DNA from: Bacteroidetes bacterium UBA1947
Lineage (GTDB): Bacteria; Bacteroidota; Bacteroidia; Chitinophagales; Chitinophagaceae
Assembly: GCA_002336915.1 (NCBI GenBank)
Contig: DDET01000055.1
Coordinates: 62,001 to 126,000 of the forward strand
Reading direction: 5' to 3'
Length of the DNA stretch: 64,000 bases
The notes under the pieces are model-generated. The model was not told the origin of the DNA. It made no database searches and saw only the letters and a program-made list of their open reading frames with translations. How positions within the stretch are numbered: position 1 is the first letter of the stretch; the number at the start of each line of letters is the position of its first letter. The translations under genes were made by a program, and so were the position numbers. Positions 43,084 to 52,600 of the stretch are shown in pieces.

Positions 43084-43215
43084 GCCTTATTTTTGGATAT
43101 AATTCAAAAGTCAAAATTTAAAAATGATTGACTTGGTTTGGGTTGTGGAGGAAGAAAAATGGTTGTTATATGAAAAGTAAAAACAGCTTTTTGTTTCTGC
43201 TTAAGACGCTGGAAG

Positions 43216-43815
43216 TTACCATTTAAAGCAGAAGACGAAAAAAAGAATGGGAGACAATGCCATTGATAAGTAATACATCGAATAAAAACGGAAATGAAAT
43301 TTAATACGGTTATACGTATTCGTTAACCCATTTAAATACAGATTATTATAAGCCTTGAAATATTCATAGTCTGTTGTTAAATGGTTCTCCGAATATTGAT
43401 TGATTATTTCTTGATATTTTATACCCAAGTTATCGACCTCAGTTTTGATTAAGTTGCTAGTCAAATATTCCCCCTTTATTTGTTCCAACCGTTCGTAGAG
43501 TTGGCTTAAATCCTTCCCGCATTGGTGAAGGTTCATCGCTCTTGCAACATAATTTTTTGAATTTTCAATTAGACTAACTACAATAATAATAATTGATAAA
43601 AAAATTGTTATCAGGCATAAAGATTCCGGAGTGAGCCCCGAATATTTTGAAAAGGAAGGTAAGCCCAATAAACTTGCCACTATTACATAAATAGAATTTA
43701 GCGCAATGGACCAATTTGATAGGGAACTCATTCTTTCAAGCCTTTTATATGCTATAAATCTAGCGCCTTTCGTTGTCCAAACCTTTTCGTAAAGAGCTTC
43801 GGCGTAATTTTTCAT
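43216..43815 (-). CDS. SLATT-domain membrane protein (putative toxic effector of the RT system)
   Basis: A 199-residue protein with two close membrane helices (about 35-52 and 64-83), then a cytoplasmic helical part starting with NYVARAMNLHQCGKDLSQLYERLE, and a third hydrophobic helix at the end (about 181-197). The two-helix hairpin followed by this helix with the H..C...L..LY pattern is that of SLATT domains, known pore-forming-type effectors in nucleotide- and RT-linked defence systems. One SLATT family is regularly linked to reverse transcriptases, as here. It follows the RT gene on the same strand, after a structured RNA element; its ATG lies 17 bases past the RNA's closing helix. AT-rich, like the RT gene. 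Confidence 0.8.
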   Translation of the reverse strand: MKNYAEALYEKVWTTKGARFIAYKRLERMSSLSNWSIALNSIYVIVASLLGLPSFSKYSGLTPESLCLITIFLSIIIIVVSLIENSKNYVARAMNLHQCGKDLSQLYERLEQIKGEYLTSNLIKTEVDNLGIKYQEIINQYSENHLTTDYEYFKAYNNLYLNGLTNTYNRIKFHFRFYSMYYLSMALSPILFFVFCFKW

Positions 43816-43831
43816 GAGTATAAAAATAAAA

Positions 43832-43944
43832 GGGGGCTACCTGAAATTCTTCGTCTTTAATTTCAAAATGAAATTTTTGCCGCTATGGTATAGCACTACT
43901 TAAACTTTTTCAAAAGTTTTCTTCATAAAAAGAAGGTAACCCCC
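43832..43944 (-). ncRNA. Predicted structured RNA of the RT-SLATT locus
   Basis: The gap between the RT stop and the SLATT start folds on the minus strand into one unit of about 113 nt. An 11-bp closing helix joins GGGGGUUACCU (43944-43934) to AGGUAGCCCCC (43842-43832); its single non-Watson-Crick pair is G-U on this strand and would be C-A on the other. Inside are hairpins near 43934-43919, 43919-43902 (7 bp, UGAA loop), 43894-43882 (GCUAU-ACC-AUAGC) and 43875-43859 (AAUUUCA-UUU-UGAAAUU). A second AAUUUCA at 43848-43842 competes for the same partner. A U-rich run follows. It is best explained as a non-coding RNA partner of the RT; the boundaries are predictions. Confidence 0.6.
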
Positions 43945-43963
43945 AATCAAATGTATTATATTT

Positions 43964-45340
43964 TTAGGAAAAATCAGATCCTCTTTGCGTGTCAACATTC
44001 TTGATTGTCGTATTAATTATTTTATTATACAAACGTGAAATGTCCTTGGCACTTTTATCGTCCTCAGGAGAGATAAATCCGGACTCCACCAAAAATTGCC
44101 TTTGTTTATCTTCACTATCGTACAAATTATAGTCAAGCACGTAAGACCCCCCGTTATTATATTTTATTTCATAGTATGCCCGGACAACCCGTTTTATTTC
44201 TAACGGTTTCTGATTATCAAAAAATTGCAGTGCGCTAAATTGTTTATCAATAATTCTGTCTATTCTGTATAATAGCTTCACATCATTTATTTGAACGTAA
44301 TAGTGCAACCATCCATATTTTTTTTCTTCGCTTTTAGCGCCCGTAATTTTTTCATTTAATCTACTTATAAAGACACTTTTTAAACGTTTATCGTCTGATA
44401 AGAAAGTGGGTCTGTATTTTTTGTCGTCGACACATTTTTTCAACCACGTAAATATTCCTGTGATTCCCTTAATATAGTTCTGAAAACTATTGTCACTTGC
44501 TGTAATAAGATCAGAATTTAATTTGTAACCCAAATAGCTAACATAGTCGGCCAAAGGTCCTTCAATCGTTTTTTCTTGGTTAGGATCTAGTTTTAACTTA
44601 AGAAGATTGCTTTTTAATTTGTCTTTTAAATTTGCTATTTGCTCTTTGCTTCCTATAATCAAGAAATCATCAACGTACCTTAAATAAAGTGCATCTATGT
44701 CCATCATCATATTCTTGTCAAAATCTGCGAGATAAATTTGAGCGAGAATGTTTGATATTGATAGGCCCTGAGGAATTCCTATAGAGTTTTGATACTTTTC
44801 AACTGAATCCTTTGAATAATTGATAGGTACAGTTGGATTTTTGATAGCCATTTGAACAAGATAAAAGATGTAGCCATCTATTTTTTTTTCACTTAACATT
44901 TGTAATAAGGTCTGATGATTCACGCTAGGATAGAAATCGCGAATATCTGTTCTTAAGTAATAAAGCTCTTTTTCCGGATTGTCTTTCAAGAAAACCTGTA
45001 CTTCTTTAATAAAATGATTGGGTTGCTTTTTATTATTTTCTTTTGCAAAGAAAGTCTGCAAATACTGTTTAATAACTTCCAACACTAATCGATCTCTAAT
45101 AGTAGGAATCGAAATCAAACGAGGGAACCTGTCTCTATGCTTTATTTTTAATTTTTCAACATATGGACTAAAATGAAACGTACGATTATGAAGTTTTTTT
45201 GATAGTATGCCTATTTCATTATCTAAGTTCTTTTGGAAGTCGGAACTGGTTTTTTTATCTATTCCTTTGCCGGTAACCTTGAAAATCTTTTTACTAAAAA
45301 TTCTCTTCAGTGAGTCTTCATCAAAATCAAGTATATCCAT
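43964..45340 (-). CDS. Reverse transcriptase, SLATT-associated (probable defence RT)
   Basis: About 458 residues from the ATG at 45340; a TTG at 45388 would add 16 residues. The polymerase motifs are intact: RTDIRDFYPSV (motif A, catalytic Asp about 131), GIPQGLSISNILAQIYL (motif B, about 188-204), LYLRYVDDFLIIG (motif C, YVDD about 222-225), and KLKLDPNQEKT (motif D). There is no maturase X domain, endonuclease or integrase, and the C-terminus (about 260-458) is a helical region of unknown fold. The gene is plainly richer in A/T, Lys, Asn and Ile than its neighbours, suggesting transfer. A structured RNA and a SLATT gene follow, as in defence-associated RT systems. No group II intron or diversity-generating parts are nearby. 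Confidence 0.85.
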   Translation of the reverse strand: MDILDFDEDSLKRIFSKKIFKVTGKGIDKKTSSDFQKNLDNEIGILSKKLHNRTFHFSPYVEKLKIKHRDRFPRLISIPTIRDRLVLEVIKQYLQTFFAKENNKKQPNHFIKEVQVFLKDNPEKELYYLRTDIRDFYPSVNHQTLLQMLSEKKIDGYIFYLVQMAIKNPTVPINYSKDSVEKYQNSIGIPQGLSISNILAQIYLADFDKNMMMDIDALYLRYVDDFLIIGSKEQIANLKDKLKSNLLKLKLDPNQEKTIEGPLADYVSYLGYKLNSDLITASDNSFQNYIKGITGIFTWLKKCVDDKKYRPTFLSDDKRLKSVFISRLNEKITGAKSEEKKYGWLHYYVQINDVKLLYRIDRIIDKQFSALQFFDNQKPLEIKRVVRAYYEIKYNNGGSYVLDYNLYDSEDKQRQFLVESGFISPEDDKSAKDISRLYNKIINTTIKNVDTQRGSDFS

Positions 45341-45537
45341 AATGTAGGTGCTGAGAATCTCGGATTGAGTATCAAATTTGTTAACCAAACTTATGTAATA
45401 ATGAGCTATTGAGGAACATTCTCTTTGTGGTTTGTTCTGCTCTTACCATCGTTTCGAGGTGATTTTTGAGGGTATTGGCCATCAAACTGGTATTTTTTTC
45501 CGCAGCATATACTACATTGCCCGCACATCCTTACAAC

Positions 45538-46488
45538 ATGAAAAGGCTACTCTTCCTCTTTATTGCGGTCCTCTCATTTGGCTTCGGCATAGCGCAGCCT
45601 ATCGACACGGCGGAGATCGTCAATATAGCGGGTATGAAACAATACATCAGCATAAAGGGCAGCGACCGAAATGCACCCTTGATATTGTTCCTGCATGGTG
45701 GCCCGGGCCGTTCGCTCATACCCTTTGCCGATAAGTTCAGCAACAGGCTGCAGCAGAAATTCGTAGTTGTGCAGTGGGACCAGCGCGGTGTAGGTGAAAC
45801 ACTAAAGTTAAATGCCAGTCCTGCTGCCTTATCGGTAAGCGCACTCCAGGCCGATGCACATGAGCTGGTGGAATATTTGCTGAACAGCTTCCACCAAAAA
45901 AAGCTCTATCTCGTCGGTCATTCCTTCGGCAATGTATTGGGCTTTTATATGGCCGATAAGTACCCGCAGCTATTGTATGCCTATGTTGCCATCAGTCCCG
46001 TAGTGGATCAAATAAAAAGCAATCGGCAAACGCTGGCTATGTTGCAAAAGCAGGCGAAAAAAGATAACAACAAAACTGAGCTGCAAGAGCTGGCCATGGT
46101 GCCTATACCCATCCAAAACCCGGAGCAGCTCTACTACTTTTCAAAATGGCTCTTCATCTACAACGATGTGGACTTCGCAAAACAAGATGATTTTAAGGCC
46201 ACTTATATAGAATGGGCCACTACCTGGCAGCCTGTATGGAACGAGGCGATAAAGAACAACCTTTTCAAAACACTGAAGGCAGTAAAATGCCCTACCTACT
46301 TTTTTATAGGTCGCGGCGATAACCAGACCTTCGCCAATATATCAGCAGCCTATTTCAAAACACTAATAGCACCCAAGAAACAATTGTTCTGGTTCGAGCA
46401 GTCGGGCCACACCATATTCAATACCGAACCCGATAAACTGCAGGAAATCATTATGGACAAAATATTGCCGGCTACCTTCGCCCGGTAG
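45538..46488 (+). CDS. Secreted alpha/beta hydrolase (prolyl-aminopeptidase-like)
   Basis: About 316 residues from the ATG at 45538, giving a signal peptide (MKRLLFLFIAVLSFGFGIAQ). The fold shows LFLHGGPGRSLIPF (oxyanion HGGPG), WDQRGVGET, nucleophile VGHSFGNVLG (Ser about 130), an Asp in IGRGDNQTF and His in QSGHTIFN. The HGGPG and DQRG motifs are those of family S33 proline iminopeptidases and related hydrolases. Export suggests breakdown of external peptides or esters; the substrate is unknown. It is divergent from the RT operon, 197 bases from the RT start. The stop codon lies inside a 28-bp palindrome. Confidence 0.82.
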   Translation: MKRLLFLFIAVLSFGFGIAQPIDTAEIVNIAGMKQYISIKGSDRNAPLILFLHGGPGRSLIPFADKFSNRLQQKFVVVQWDQRGVGETLKLNASPAALSVSALQADAHELVEYLLNSFHQKKLYLVGHSFGNVLGFYMADKYPQLLYAYVAISPVVDQIKSNRQTLAMLQKQAKKDNNKTELQELAMVPIPIQNPEQLYYFSKWLFIYNDVDFAKQDDFKATYIEWATTWQPVWNEAIKNNLFKTLKAVKCPTYFFIGRGDNQTFANISAAYFKTLIAPKKQLFWFEQSGHTIFNTEPDKLQEIIMDKILPATFAR

Positions 46489-46512
46489 AGACGCAAGATC
46501 TTGCGTCTCTAC
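46485..46512. repeat. Perfect 28-bp palindrome (GTAGAGACGCAAGA)
   Basis: Two 14-base arms, GTAGAGACGCAAGA and its exact complement, touch without a loop. It overlaps the stop of the hydrolase gene and may also end its transcription. The form GTAGAGACGC..GCGTCTCTAC is, to my knowledge, a common dispersed palindrome in several bacterial groups. Confidence 0.7.
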
Positions 46513-46619
46513 GTGTGGCGGATCCGAAATTTAGCCACCTTTCACATTAACTAAAACCCCATTATATGCAAGCCTGCATTATTTCATTACTTTTACGCGC
46601 GTTTTTTTGATTTAATTAT

Positions 46620-47036
46620 ATGACAGACAAGCTGAAACGCCCTATACGTGTACTGGTAGCCAAGGTGGGCCTCGACGGGCACGACCGTGGGGCCAAGGTA
46701 ATAGCCACCGCCCTGCGCGATGCGGGCATGGAGGTAATATATACCGGCCTGCGCCAAACCCCCGAAATGGTGGTGAGCGCCGCCCTGCAGGAGGATGTGG
46801 ACGCCATAGGCATCAGCATACTGAGCGGTGCGCATATGACGGTCTTCCCCAAGGTAATGGCCATGATGAAGGAAAAAGGCATGGATGATGTGCTGCTTAC
46901 AGGCGGCGGCATTATACCGGAGGAGGATATGAAGGCACTAAGCGGGATAGGCGTAGGCAAGCTCTTCGCCCCCGGCGAGCGCACCGAGGATATAGCAGGC
47001 TATATTACCGGCTGGGTGAATGAACACAGGAGGTAG
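46620..47036 (+). CDS. Cobalamin-binding protein, methylmalonyl-CoA mutase C-terminal type
   Basis: A 138-residue free-standing B12-binding domain. It carries KVGLDGHDRGAKVIA, with the DxHxxG motif whose His coordinates cobalt; then GISILSGAHMTVFP and LLTGGGIIPEED, the remaining lower-ligand loops. This is the C-terminal domain that in most methylmalonyl-CoA mutases is fused to the catalytic barrel; here it stands alone, as in two-subunit mutases. No catalytic subunit is in the window. The neighbouring enoyl-CoA hydratase lies 62 bases downstream on the same strand. Confidence 0.9.
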   Translation: MTDKLKRPIRVLVAKVGLDGHDRGAKVIATALRDAGMEVIYTGLRQTPEMVVSAALQEDVDAIGISILSGAHMTVFPKVMAMMKEKGMDDVLLTGGGIIPEEDMKALSGIGVGKLFAPGERTEDIAGYITGWVNEHRR

Positions 47037-47098
47037 CCAATTTAAAATTCAAAAGTAAAAAAAGAAAAATATTCAATTTTAAATCTACAATAATAGAG

Positions 47099-47878
47099 AT
47101 GTATCAAACACTACTTACAGACTTGCAGGAAGGCACAATGGTAATAACCGTGAACCGCCCCGATAAACTGAACGCGCTTAACAAAGATGTAATACAGGAA
47201 CTGGGCCAGGCCTTTGATGAGGTATATAATAATACAGAAATAAAGACCGTGATACTGACCGGCGCAGGTGAAAAGGCCTTTGTGGCGGGTGCTGATATTA
47301 CCGAGTTCACCGCACTGGACGCTGCAGGTGGCATGGAGCTGGCGAAAAGAGGCCAGGAGCAGGTGTTTGACAAGATCGAGAACTGCCCTAAGCCCGTTAT
47401 AGCTGCCGTTAACGGCTTTGCGCTGGGTGGCGGTTGCGAGTTGGCTATGGCCTGCCACTTCAGGATAGCAAGCACAAATGCCAAGTTTGGCCAGCCCGAA
47501 GTGAACCTTGGTTTGATACCCGGCTATGGCGGTACACAACGCCTTACCCAGCTGGTGGGCAAGGGTAAAGCTATGGAGCTGATGATGACCGCCGAGATGG
47601 TGGGAGCCGATGAGGCAAAGGCCCTGGGACTGGTGAACCACGTGCTGCCGCAGGAGGAATTGCTGGCCAAGGCAAAAGAAATATGTCAAAAAATACAGGG
47701 AAAAGCTCCCATTGCTGTAACAAAAGTTATATATTGCGTGAACGAAGCGGCCCGCGGCGACAACCGTGGGTTTGCTAATGAAATAACAAGATTTGGTGAC
47801 TGTTTTGCCACCGAAGACATGCGCGAAGGAACCGGTGCTTTTTTAGAAAAAAGAAAAGCTATTTTTAAAGGCAAATAA
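47099..47878 (+). CDS. Enoyl-CoA hydratase/isomerase
   Basis: A 259-residue crotonase-family enzyme. The oxyanion hole lies in AFVAGADITEF and NGFALGGGCELAMAC; the two catalytic glutamates are in GGCELA (about 116) and GQPEVNLGLIPG (about 136), so it is a true hydratase rather than only an isomerase. It hydrates enoyl-CoAs in fatty acid oxidation or, as PaaF, in phenylacetate breakdown. With paa genes within 10 kb, a PaaF-like role is possible but not shown. Confidence 0.9.
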   Translation: MYQTLLTDLQEGTMVITVNRPDKLNALNKDVIQELGQAFDEVYNNTEIKTVILTGAGEKAFVAGADITEFTALDAAGGMELAKRGQEQVFDKIENCPKPVIAAVNGFALGGGCELAMACHFRIASTNAKFGQPEVNLGLIPGYGGTQRLTQLVGKGKAMELMMTAEMVGADEAKALGLVNHVLPQEELLAKAKEICQKIQGKAPIAVTKVIYCVNEAARGDNRGFANEITRFGDCFATEDMREGTGAFLEKRKAIFKGK

Positions 47879-47911
47879 TTTTTTTATCTTCAACGCTAAA
47901 ATAACACAACA

Positions 47912-48895
47912 ATGCGGAAGACAATTATCCGTAGCATTTTAGCCATCGGTTTAGTAGCAGTGACTGTTACATCAACAGATGCACAGAAGATTCGGCGTAA
48001 AGACTACGTAGAACCTTCAGGCTGGGCGCTGGGCATTAATTTCGGTATGACCGACCTATGGGCTGACGTGGGCACCAAGAAAATAATGGACCATTATAAT
48101 AATGGCAAATACTTTAACCGCCCATGTTTTATGGGTGGTTTGTACGGCCGTTATACTATCCATCCTGCACTTTGCGCCAGGCTGGCAGTCAATTACGGTA
48201 CACTCTATGCATCGGATAGCTGGAATGAGAATAAAGCGAGGAACGCTACTTATATCTCCGACGACTATTACCAGCGCTACATCCGCAACCTGGATGTGCG
48301 TACCAATTTGTGGGAAGCCAACCTGATGTTTGAGTTCAACCCGCGCAGGCTAAATATCGGCCCCAGGACAGCAAGGGGAAGGTTCAATCCCTACGTACTG
48401 GCCGGTTTCGGTTATTTCCACTTCAATCCGCAGGGTACATTACCCGGCCGTGGCGATGCTAATTCCAAATGGGTGAACCTCAAGAACCTGCACCTGGAAG
48501 GCGACGGTTTTGGCGCAGGCTATCCTGAAGAAATCAAATACTGGCAGATGGAAGTACCCTTTGGCCTCGGCGCACGCTGGAGCGTTGGTGAAAAACTGGA
48601 TCTGGGTATCGAGTACATCTACCACTATTGCATGACCGATTATCTTGATGCCACAAGTGCTACCTACATAGACCCGAATGAATTTGACAAACACCTGAAC
48701 CCTGACAATGCACAGGTAGCAAGGGAAATGCAGGATAAAACATGGCAGATAACCAATATTTCTACTCGTAAAACAGGAGATATCAGGGGCAATAAATCAG
48801 TAAATGATGCCTATTCTGTGATCAACATCACCTTCTTCTACAAGGTAAAGGCGAGGAGAAACCCATGGTGGTGGTATGATGATGAAAACAGGTAA
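47912..48895 (+). CDS. Outer-membrane beta-barrel protein of unknown function
   Basis: A 327-residue protein. A signal peptide (to about residue 24, STDAQ) is followed by WALGINFGMTDLWADVG and alternating strands with many aromatic residues. The segments FMGGLYGRYTIHPALCARLAVNYG and FGLGARWSVGEKLDLGIEYIYHY look like membrane strands. It is probably a small outer-membrane barrel related to OmpA/DUF6089-type proteins. A strong terminator follows, so it is not co-transcribed with ruvA. Function unknown. Confidence 0.7.
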   Translation: MRKTIIRSILAIGLVAVTVTSTDAQKIRRKDYVEPSGWALGINFGMTDLWADVGTKKIMDHYNNGKYFNRPCFMGGLYGRYTIHPALCARLAVNYGTLYASDSWNENKARNATYISDDYYQRYIRNLDVRTNLWEANLMFEFNPRRLNIGPRTARGRFNPYVLAGFGYFHFNPQGTLPGRGDANSKWVNLKNLHLEGDGFGAGYPEEIKYWQMEVPFGLGARWSVGEKLDLGIEYIYHYCMTDYLDATSATYIDPNEFDKHLNPDNAQVAREMQDKTWQITNISTRKTGDIRGNKSVNDAYSVINITFFYKVKARRNPWWWYDDENR

Positions 48896-48913
48896 ACAAA
48901 CTATTTTATATAT

Positions 48914-48946
48914 AAAAAGCGGCGTGTAAAACATGCCGCTTTTTTT
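48914..48946 (+). terminator. Terminator after the outer-membrane protein gene
   Basis: A hairpin with stem GCGGCGTG/CATGCCGC (one G-U pair), flanked by a run of A before and T after, about 20 bases past the stop codon. Confidence 0.85.
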
Positions 48947-49055
48947 ATTAATGTTTTAATGGGGTACGCATAAGATTTTAGCCCCGTTTTTTACAGCTAA
49001 TTCGGATAAATGCACTATTTTCAAGCCTGAACCGAAATAAGAACTGTAAAGTAAT

Positions 49056-49634
49056 ATGTTTGCATACCTCGAAGGTGATCTGACATACAGGTCGCCGTCT
49101 GTATTATATATGTCTGTAGGTGGTGTGGGTTATGAACTAAACATTACCCTGCAAACCTATAGCAAGATACAGGGGCTGGAGCATTGCAGGCTATACACCC
49201 ACCTGCAGGTGCGGGAAGACGCATGGGTATTATACGGCTTTGCCGACCAGGAGGAGCGCAGCACCTTCAGGCAATTGCTGGGCATAAACGGGGTGGGCGC
49301 AGCAACTTCACGCATCATACTCTCCTCGCTGACGCCGGATGAACTGGAACGTGCCGTGGCACAGGAGGATACGCGGACCCTTGAAAAGGTAAAAGGTATA
49401 GGTGCCAAAACAGCACAACGCATTATTTTAGAACTGAAAGGCAAGCTACTGGTGAGCAAAAATACAGGCTCAAAACCGCTAGCCATACACAATACAAAGG
49501 AAGATGACGCGTTAATTGCTTTAGTGAATCTTGGTATCAGCAGGGCTGTGGCAGAAGCCGCCCTTAAAAAAATAAATGACCCCGCCGCATTGCCAGTAGA
49601 GGAATTGATAAAACAGGCATTACGGGTTTTATAA
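49056..49634 (+). CDS. ruvA: Holliday junction branch migration protein RuvA
   Basis: A 192-residue protein with the three RuvA domains: N-terminal OB fold (MFAYLEGDLTYRS, VGGVGYELNI), central helix-hairpin-helix pair (GINGVGAATSRIIL and VKGIGAKTAQRIILELKGKL), and a C-terminal domain (about 145-192, ALIALVNLGISRAVAEAALKK) that contacts RuvB. RuvA tetramers clamp the Holliday junction while RuvB drives migration. It lies 17 bases before sprA, so the two may be co-transcribed. Confidence 0.95.
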   Translation: MFAYLEGDLTYRSPSVLYMSVGGVGYELNITLQTYSKIQGLEHCRLYTHLQVREDAWVLYGFADQEERSTFRQLLGINGVGAATSRIILSSLTPDELERAVAQEDTRTLEKVKGIGAKTAQRIILELKGKLLVSKNTGSKPLAIHNTKEDDALIALVNLGISRAVAEAALKKINDPAALPVEELIKQALRVL

Positions 49635-49651
49635 ATTAAGGAGATTACAAA

Positions 49652-52600
49652 TTGAAGGGACAAAGCAATTTTGGATATAAATTCTTGTTGTTTATAGCGC
49701 TTATAGTGGCTATAGCGAATGCAGCTGCACGTGGGCATAAAGACCCCTTCAAGTTTGACCCTGACCCTGACGATTCGCAAAAGACAACGAAAGCGAGAGA
49801 CTCCGCGCGCAACCTGAGATTCCCGATACATGACAAGACAGGTGACCCGATGCAGGACAATACCTACCATAGTATGGACCTTGCAGATCCGCCGAACATC
49901 AGTCAGAATGTTGAATACAATCCTGCAGACAGTAACTATTACTACGATAATAAAATAGGCGGCGACTTCATCCGTAACCCCAGTTACATGACCATGGATG
50001 AGTACCTGAAGTATAAAGCGCAACAGGATGAGCAATCGTACTGGAAACGCAGGCTGGATGCGCTCACCATATTCAATAAAAAACCTGAGCTGCCGCAGAT
50101 GTACCGCGAGGGCCTCTTCGATCGCATATTTGGCGGCAACAGCATACAGGTGCGGCCGCAGGGCAATATAGATATCACCTTTGGCGGTAACTGGCAGAAT
50201 ATCAAAAACCCCACGCTGGTGCAGCGTGCGCAGAAGTATGGTGTGTTTGACTTTGACATGCAGATGAACATCAACCTGCTGGCAACAGTGGGCGACAAGC
50301 TGAAGCTGAATATAAGCAACAATACCAAAGCCACCTTCGACTACCAGAATGTGCAGAAGCTGGAGTACACCGGTAAGGAAGATGAAATCATTAAAAAGAT
50401 AGAAGCAGGTAACGTAAGCTTCCCGCTGAAGAGTAACCTGATAAGCGGTGTGCAATCGCTCTTCGGTTTGAAAACACAATTGCAGTTTGGCAGGCTTTGG
50501 GTAACAGGCGTAGTATCGCAACAAAAATCAAAACGCCAGAGCCTTACCGTGCAGGGCGGCTCGCAAACCCAGCAGTTTGCCATAAAGGCCGATGAGTATG
50601 AAGAGAACAAGCACTACCTGCTGTCGCAATATTTCTACAACAACTATAACAATGCGCTTAAGAGCTACCCGATCATCAATTCACAGGTGAACGTGAATAA
50701 AATAGAAGTGTGGATCACCAATCGCACAGGTGCTGTAGATAACGTACGTGATGTGCTGGCCTTTACAGACCTTGGTGAAAGCAAACCATATCTTGTACAG
50801 CTTACCGACCCTACCAAACCGGCCTTCCCGGATAACAGGACCAACCTGCTGTATGACCAACTGATGCAGAACCCTAATAACAGGATACAGGGAGCTGCTG
50901 CAACACTGCAAGGACTTACACCGCAGCAGGATTATGAGCGCACCACTGCACGCAAACTGAATCCTTCTGAATTCTCTTTTAATCCGCAGCTGGGTTATAT
51001 ATCGCTGAATACACAGCTGAACCCTGATGACATACTGGCGGTAGCCTTTCGGTATACCACCACTACAGGTAAGGTATACCAGGTAGGTGAGTTCGCAGAA
51101 GACATACCACCTGCGGGCAACACGCAGAAAGTACTGTTTCTCAAATTACTGAAGGGAATATCAGCAAGGCCAAGCTTCCCGATATGGCACCTGATGATGA
51201 AGAATATATACACACTGGGCGGGCTGGGTGTATCGAAGGAAGACTTCAGGCTTAATGTGCTGTATCAAGACCCCGGCGGTGGCGAAAAACGCTACCTGCC
51301 CGAAGGGCCGAATGCGGGCATTCCGCTGCTCACCCTTCTGAACCTTGACAGGCTTAACTTTCAGAACGATCCGCAGCCCGACGGTATATTTGACTTCGTA
51401 GATGGCATTACCATTAATACGCAGCAGGGCAAGATCATATTTCCCGTGCTGGAGCCTTTTGGCGAAGACTTGCGGCCTGCACTGGGGAATAATCCACAGC
51501 TCGAACGAAAGTATTTATACACGATCCTGTATGACTCAACTAAAACCATAGCGAGGCAGTTCCAGCAAACGAACAGGTATGTGATAAAAGGTTCTTACAA
51601 ATCAGCTTCTTCTTCCGAGATATTCCTGGGTGGTTTTAATATACCGCAAGGCTCAGTATCAGTATCGGCAGGCGGGCAGAAACTGATAGAGAACCAGGAT
51701 TACCAAATTGATTACGGCCTGGGTAAAATAAAGATACTCAACTCGGGTATATTGAATTCGGGCATACCCATTAATGTGCAGTATGAAGACAATGCAACAT
51801 TTGGCTTCCAGCAGCAGAACTTCCTGGGTACACGTTTTGACTATTATGCAAATAAAAAACTGGCCATCGGCGGTACATTCATGCGCCTGACCGAAAGACC
51901 ATTCACACAAAAAACGACTTTTGGCGAAGATCCTATAAAGAACACAGTGCTGGGGCTCGATGCGAACTATCAGTCCGAATTCCCGGGCCTTTCGCGTGCG
52001 CTGGATAAACTGCCGGTATACTCTACCACGGCCCCCTCGTTCATCAACGCGAGTGGTGAAGTAGCGAGCTTGCTGCCCGGCCACCCGAAACAGATAGATG
52101 CGCTTGACCCTGAGGGCTCAGTATACATAGATGATTTTGAAGGTACCGCCAGTGCCTATGACCTTAAATTTCCGGCCAACGCGTGGTCGCTGGCATCTAC
52201 ACCGTTCGGCGCACATGACAAATTCGGGAATGTACTATTCCCTGAAGCGGGAGATGGCAATAAGCTAAGTTATGGCTACAACAGGGCAAAGCTTGCATGG
52301 TACTTCATAGAACCCACCCTGGTAGACCCGGGCGGTGGCGTACCCGATTATGTGAAGAACGATCCGAACCAGCACTACATAAGGATGGTGCAAACGCAGG
52401 ATATCTTTCCGCAGAAAAATACTACGACTTTACAGAATGCGACGAGTACACTGGACCTTGGATTTTATCCGAAGGACAAAGGGCCGTATAACTTCGACTA
52501 TACCAATGTGGATGCAGATGATAAACTGCTAAATCCTGAAAGGCGCTGGGGCGGTATCATGCGCCCGATAGAGTACAGTGATTTTGAAGCATCGAATGTG

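Noticed and set aside
43900..43926. Eight-codon open frame (MKKTFEKV) in the predicted RNA between RT and SLATT
   Set aside because: It spans two of the RNA hairpins, has no ribosome-binding signal and is short enough to occur by chance. The structural reading explains the segment better.
43964..45388. RT as a group II intron, retron or diversity-generating element
   Set aside because: There is no maturase or endonuclease domain and no intron domain V/VI sequence, no template/variable repeat pair was seen, and no typical retron RNA precedes the gene. The SLATT partner fits defence RTs instead.
49157..50524. 455-residue minus-strand frame across ruvA and the start of sprA
   Set aside because: It overlaps two certain genes on the other strand and has no recognisable motif.
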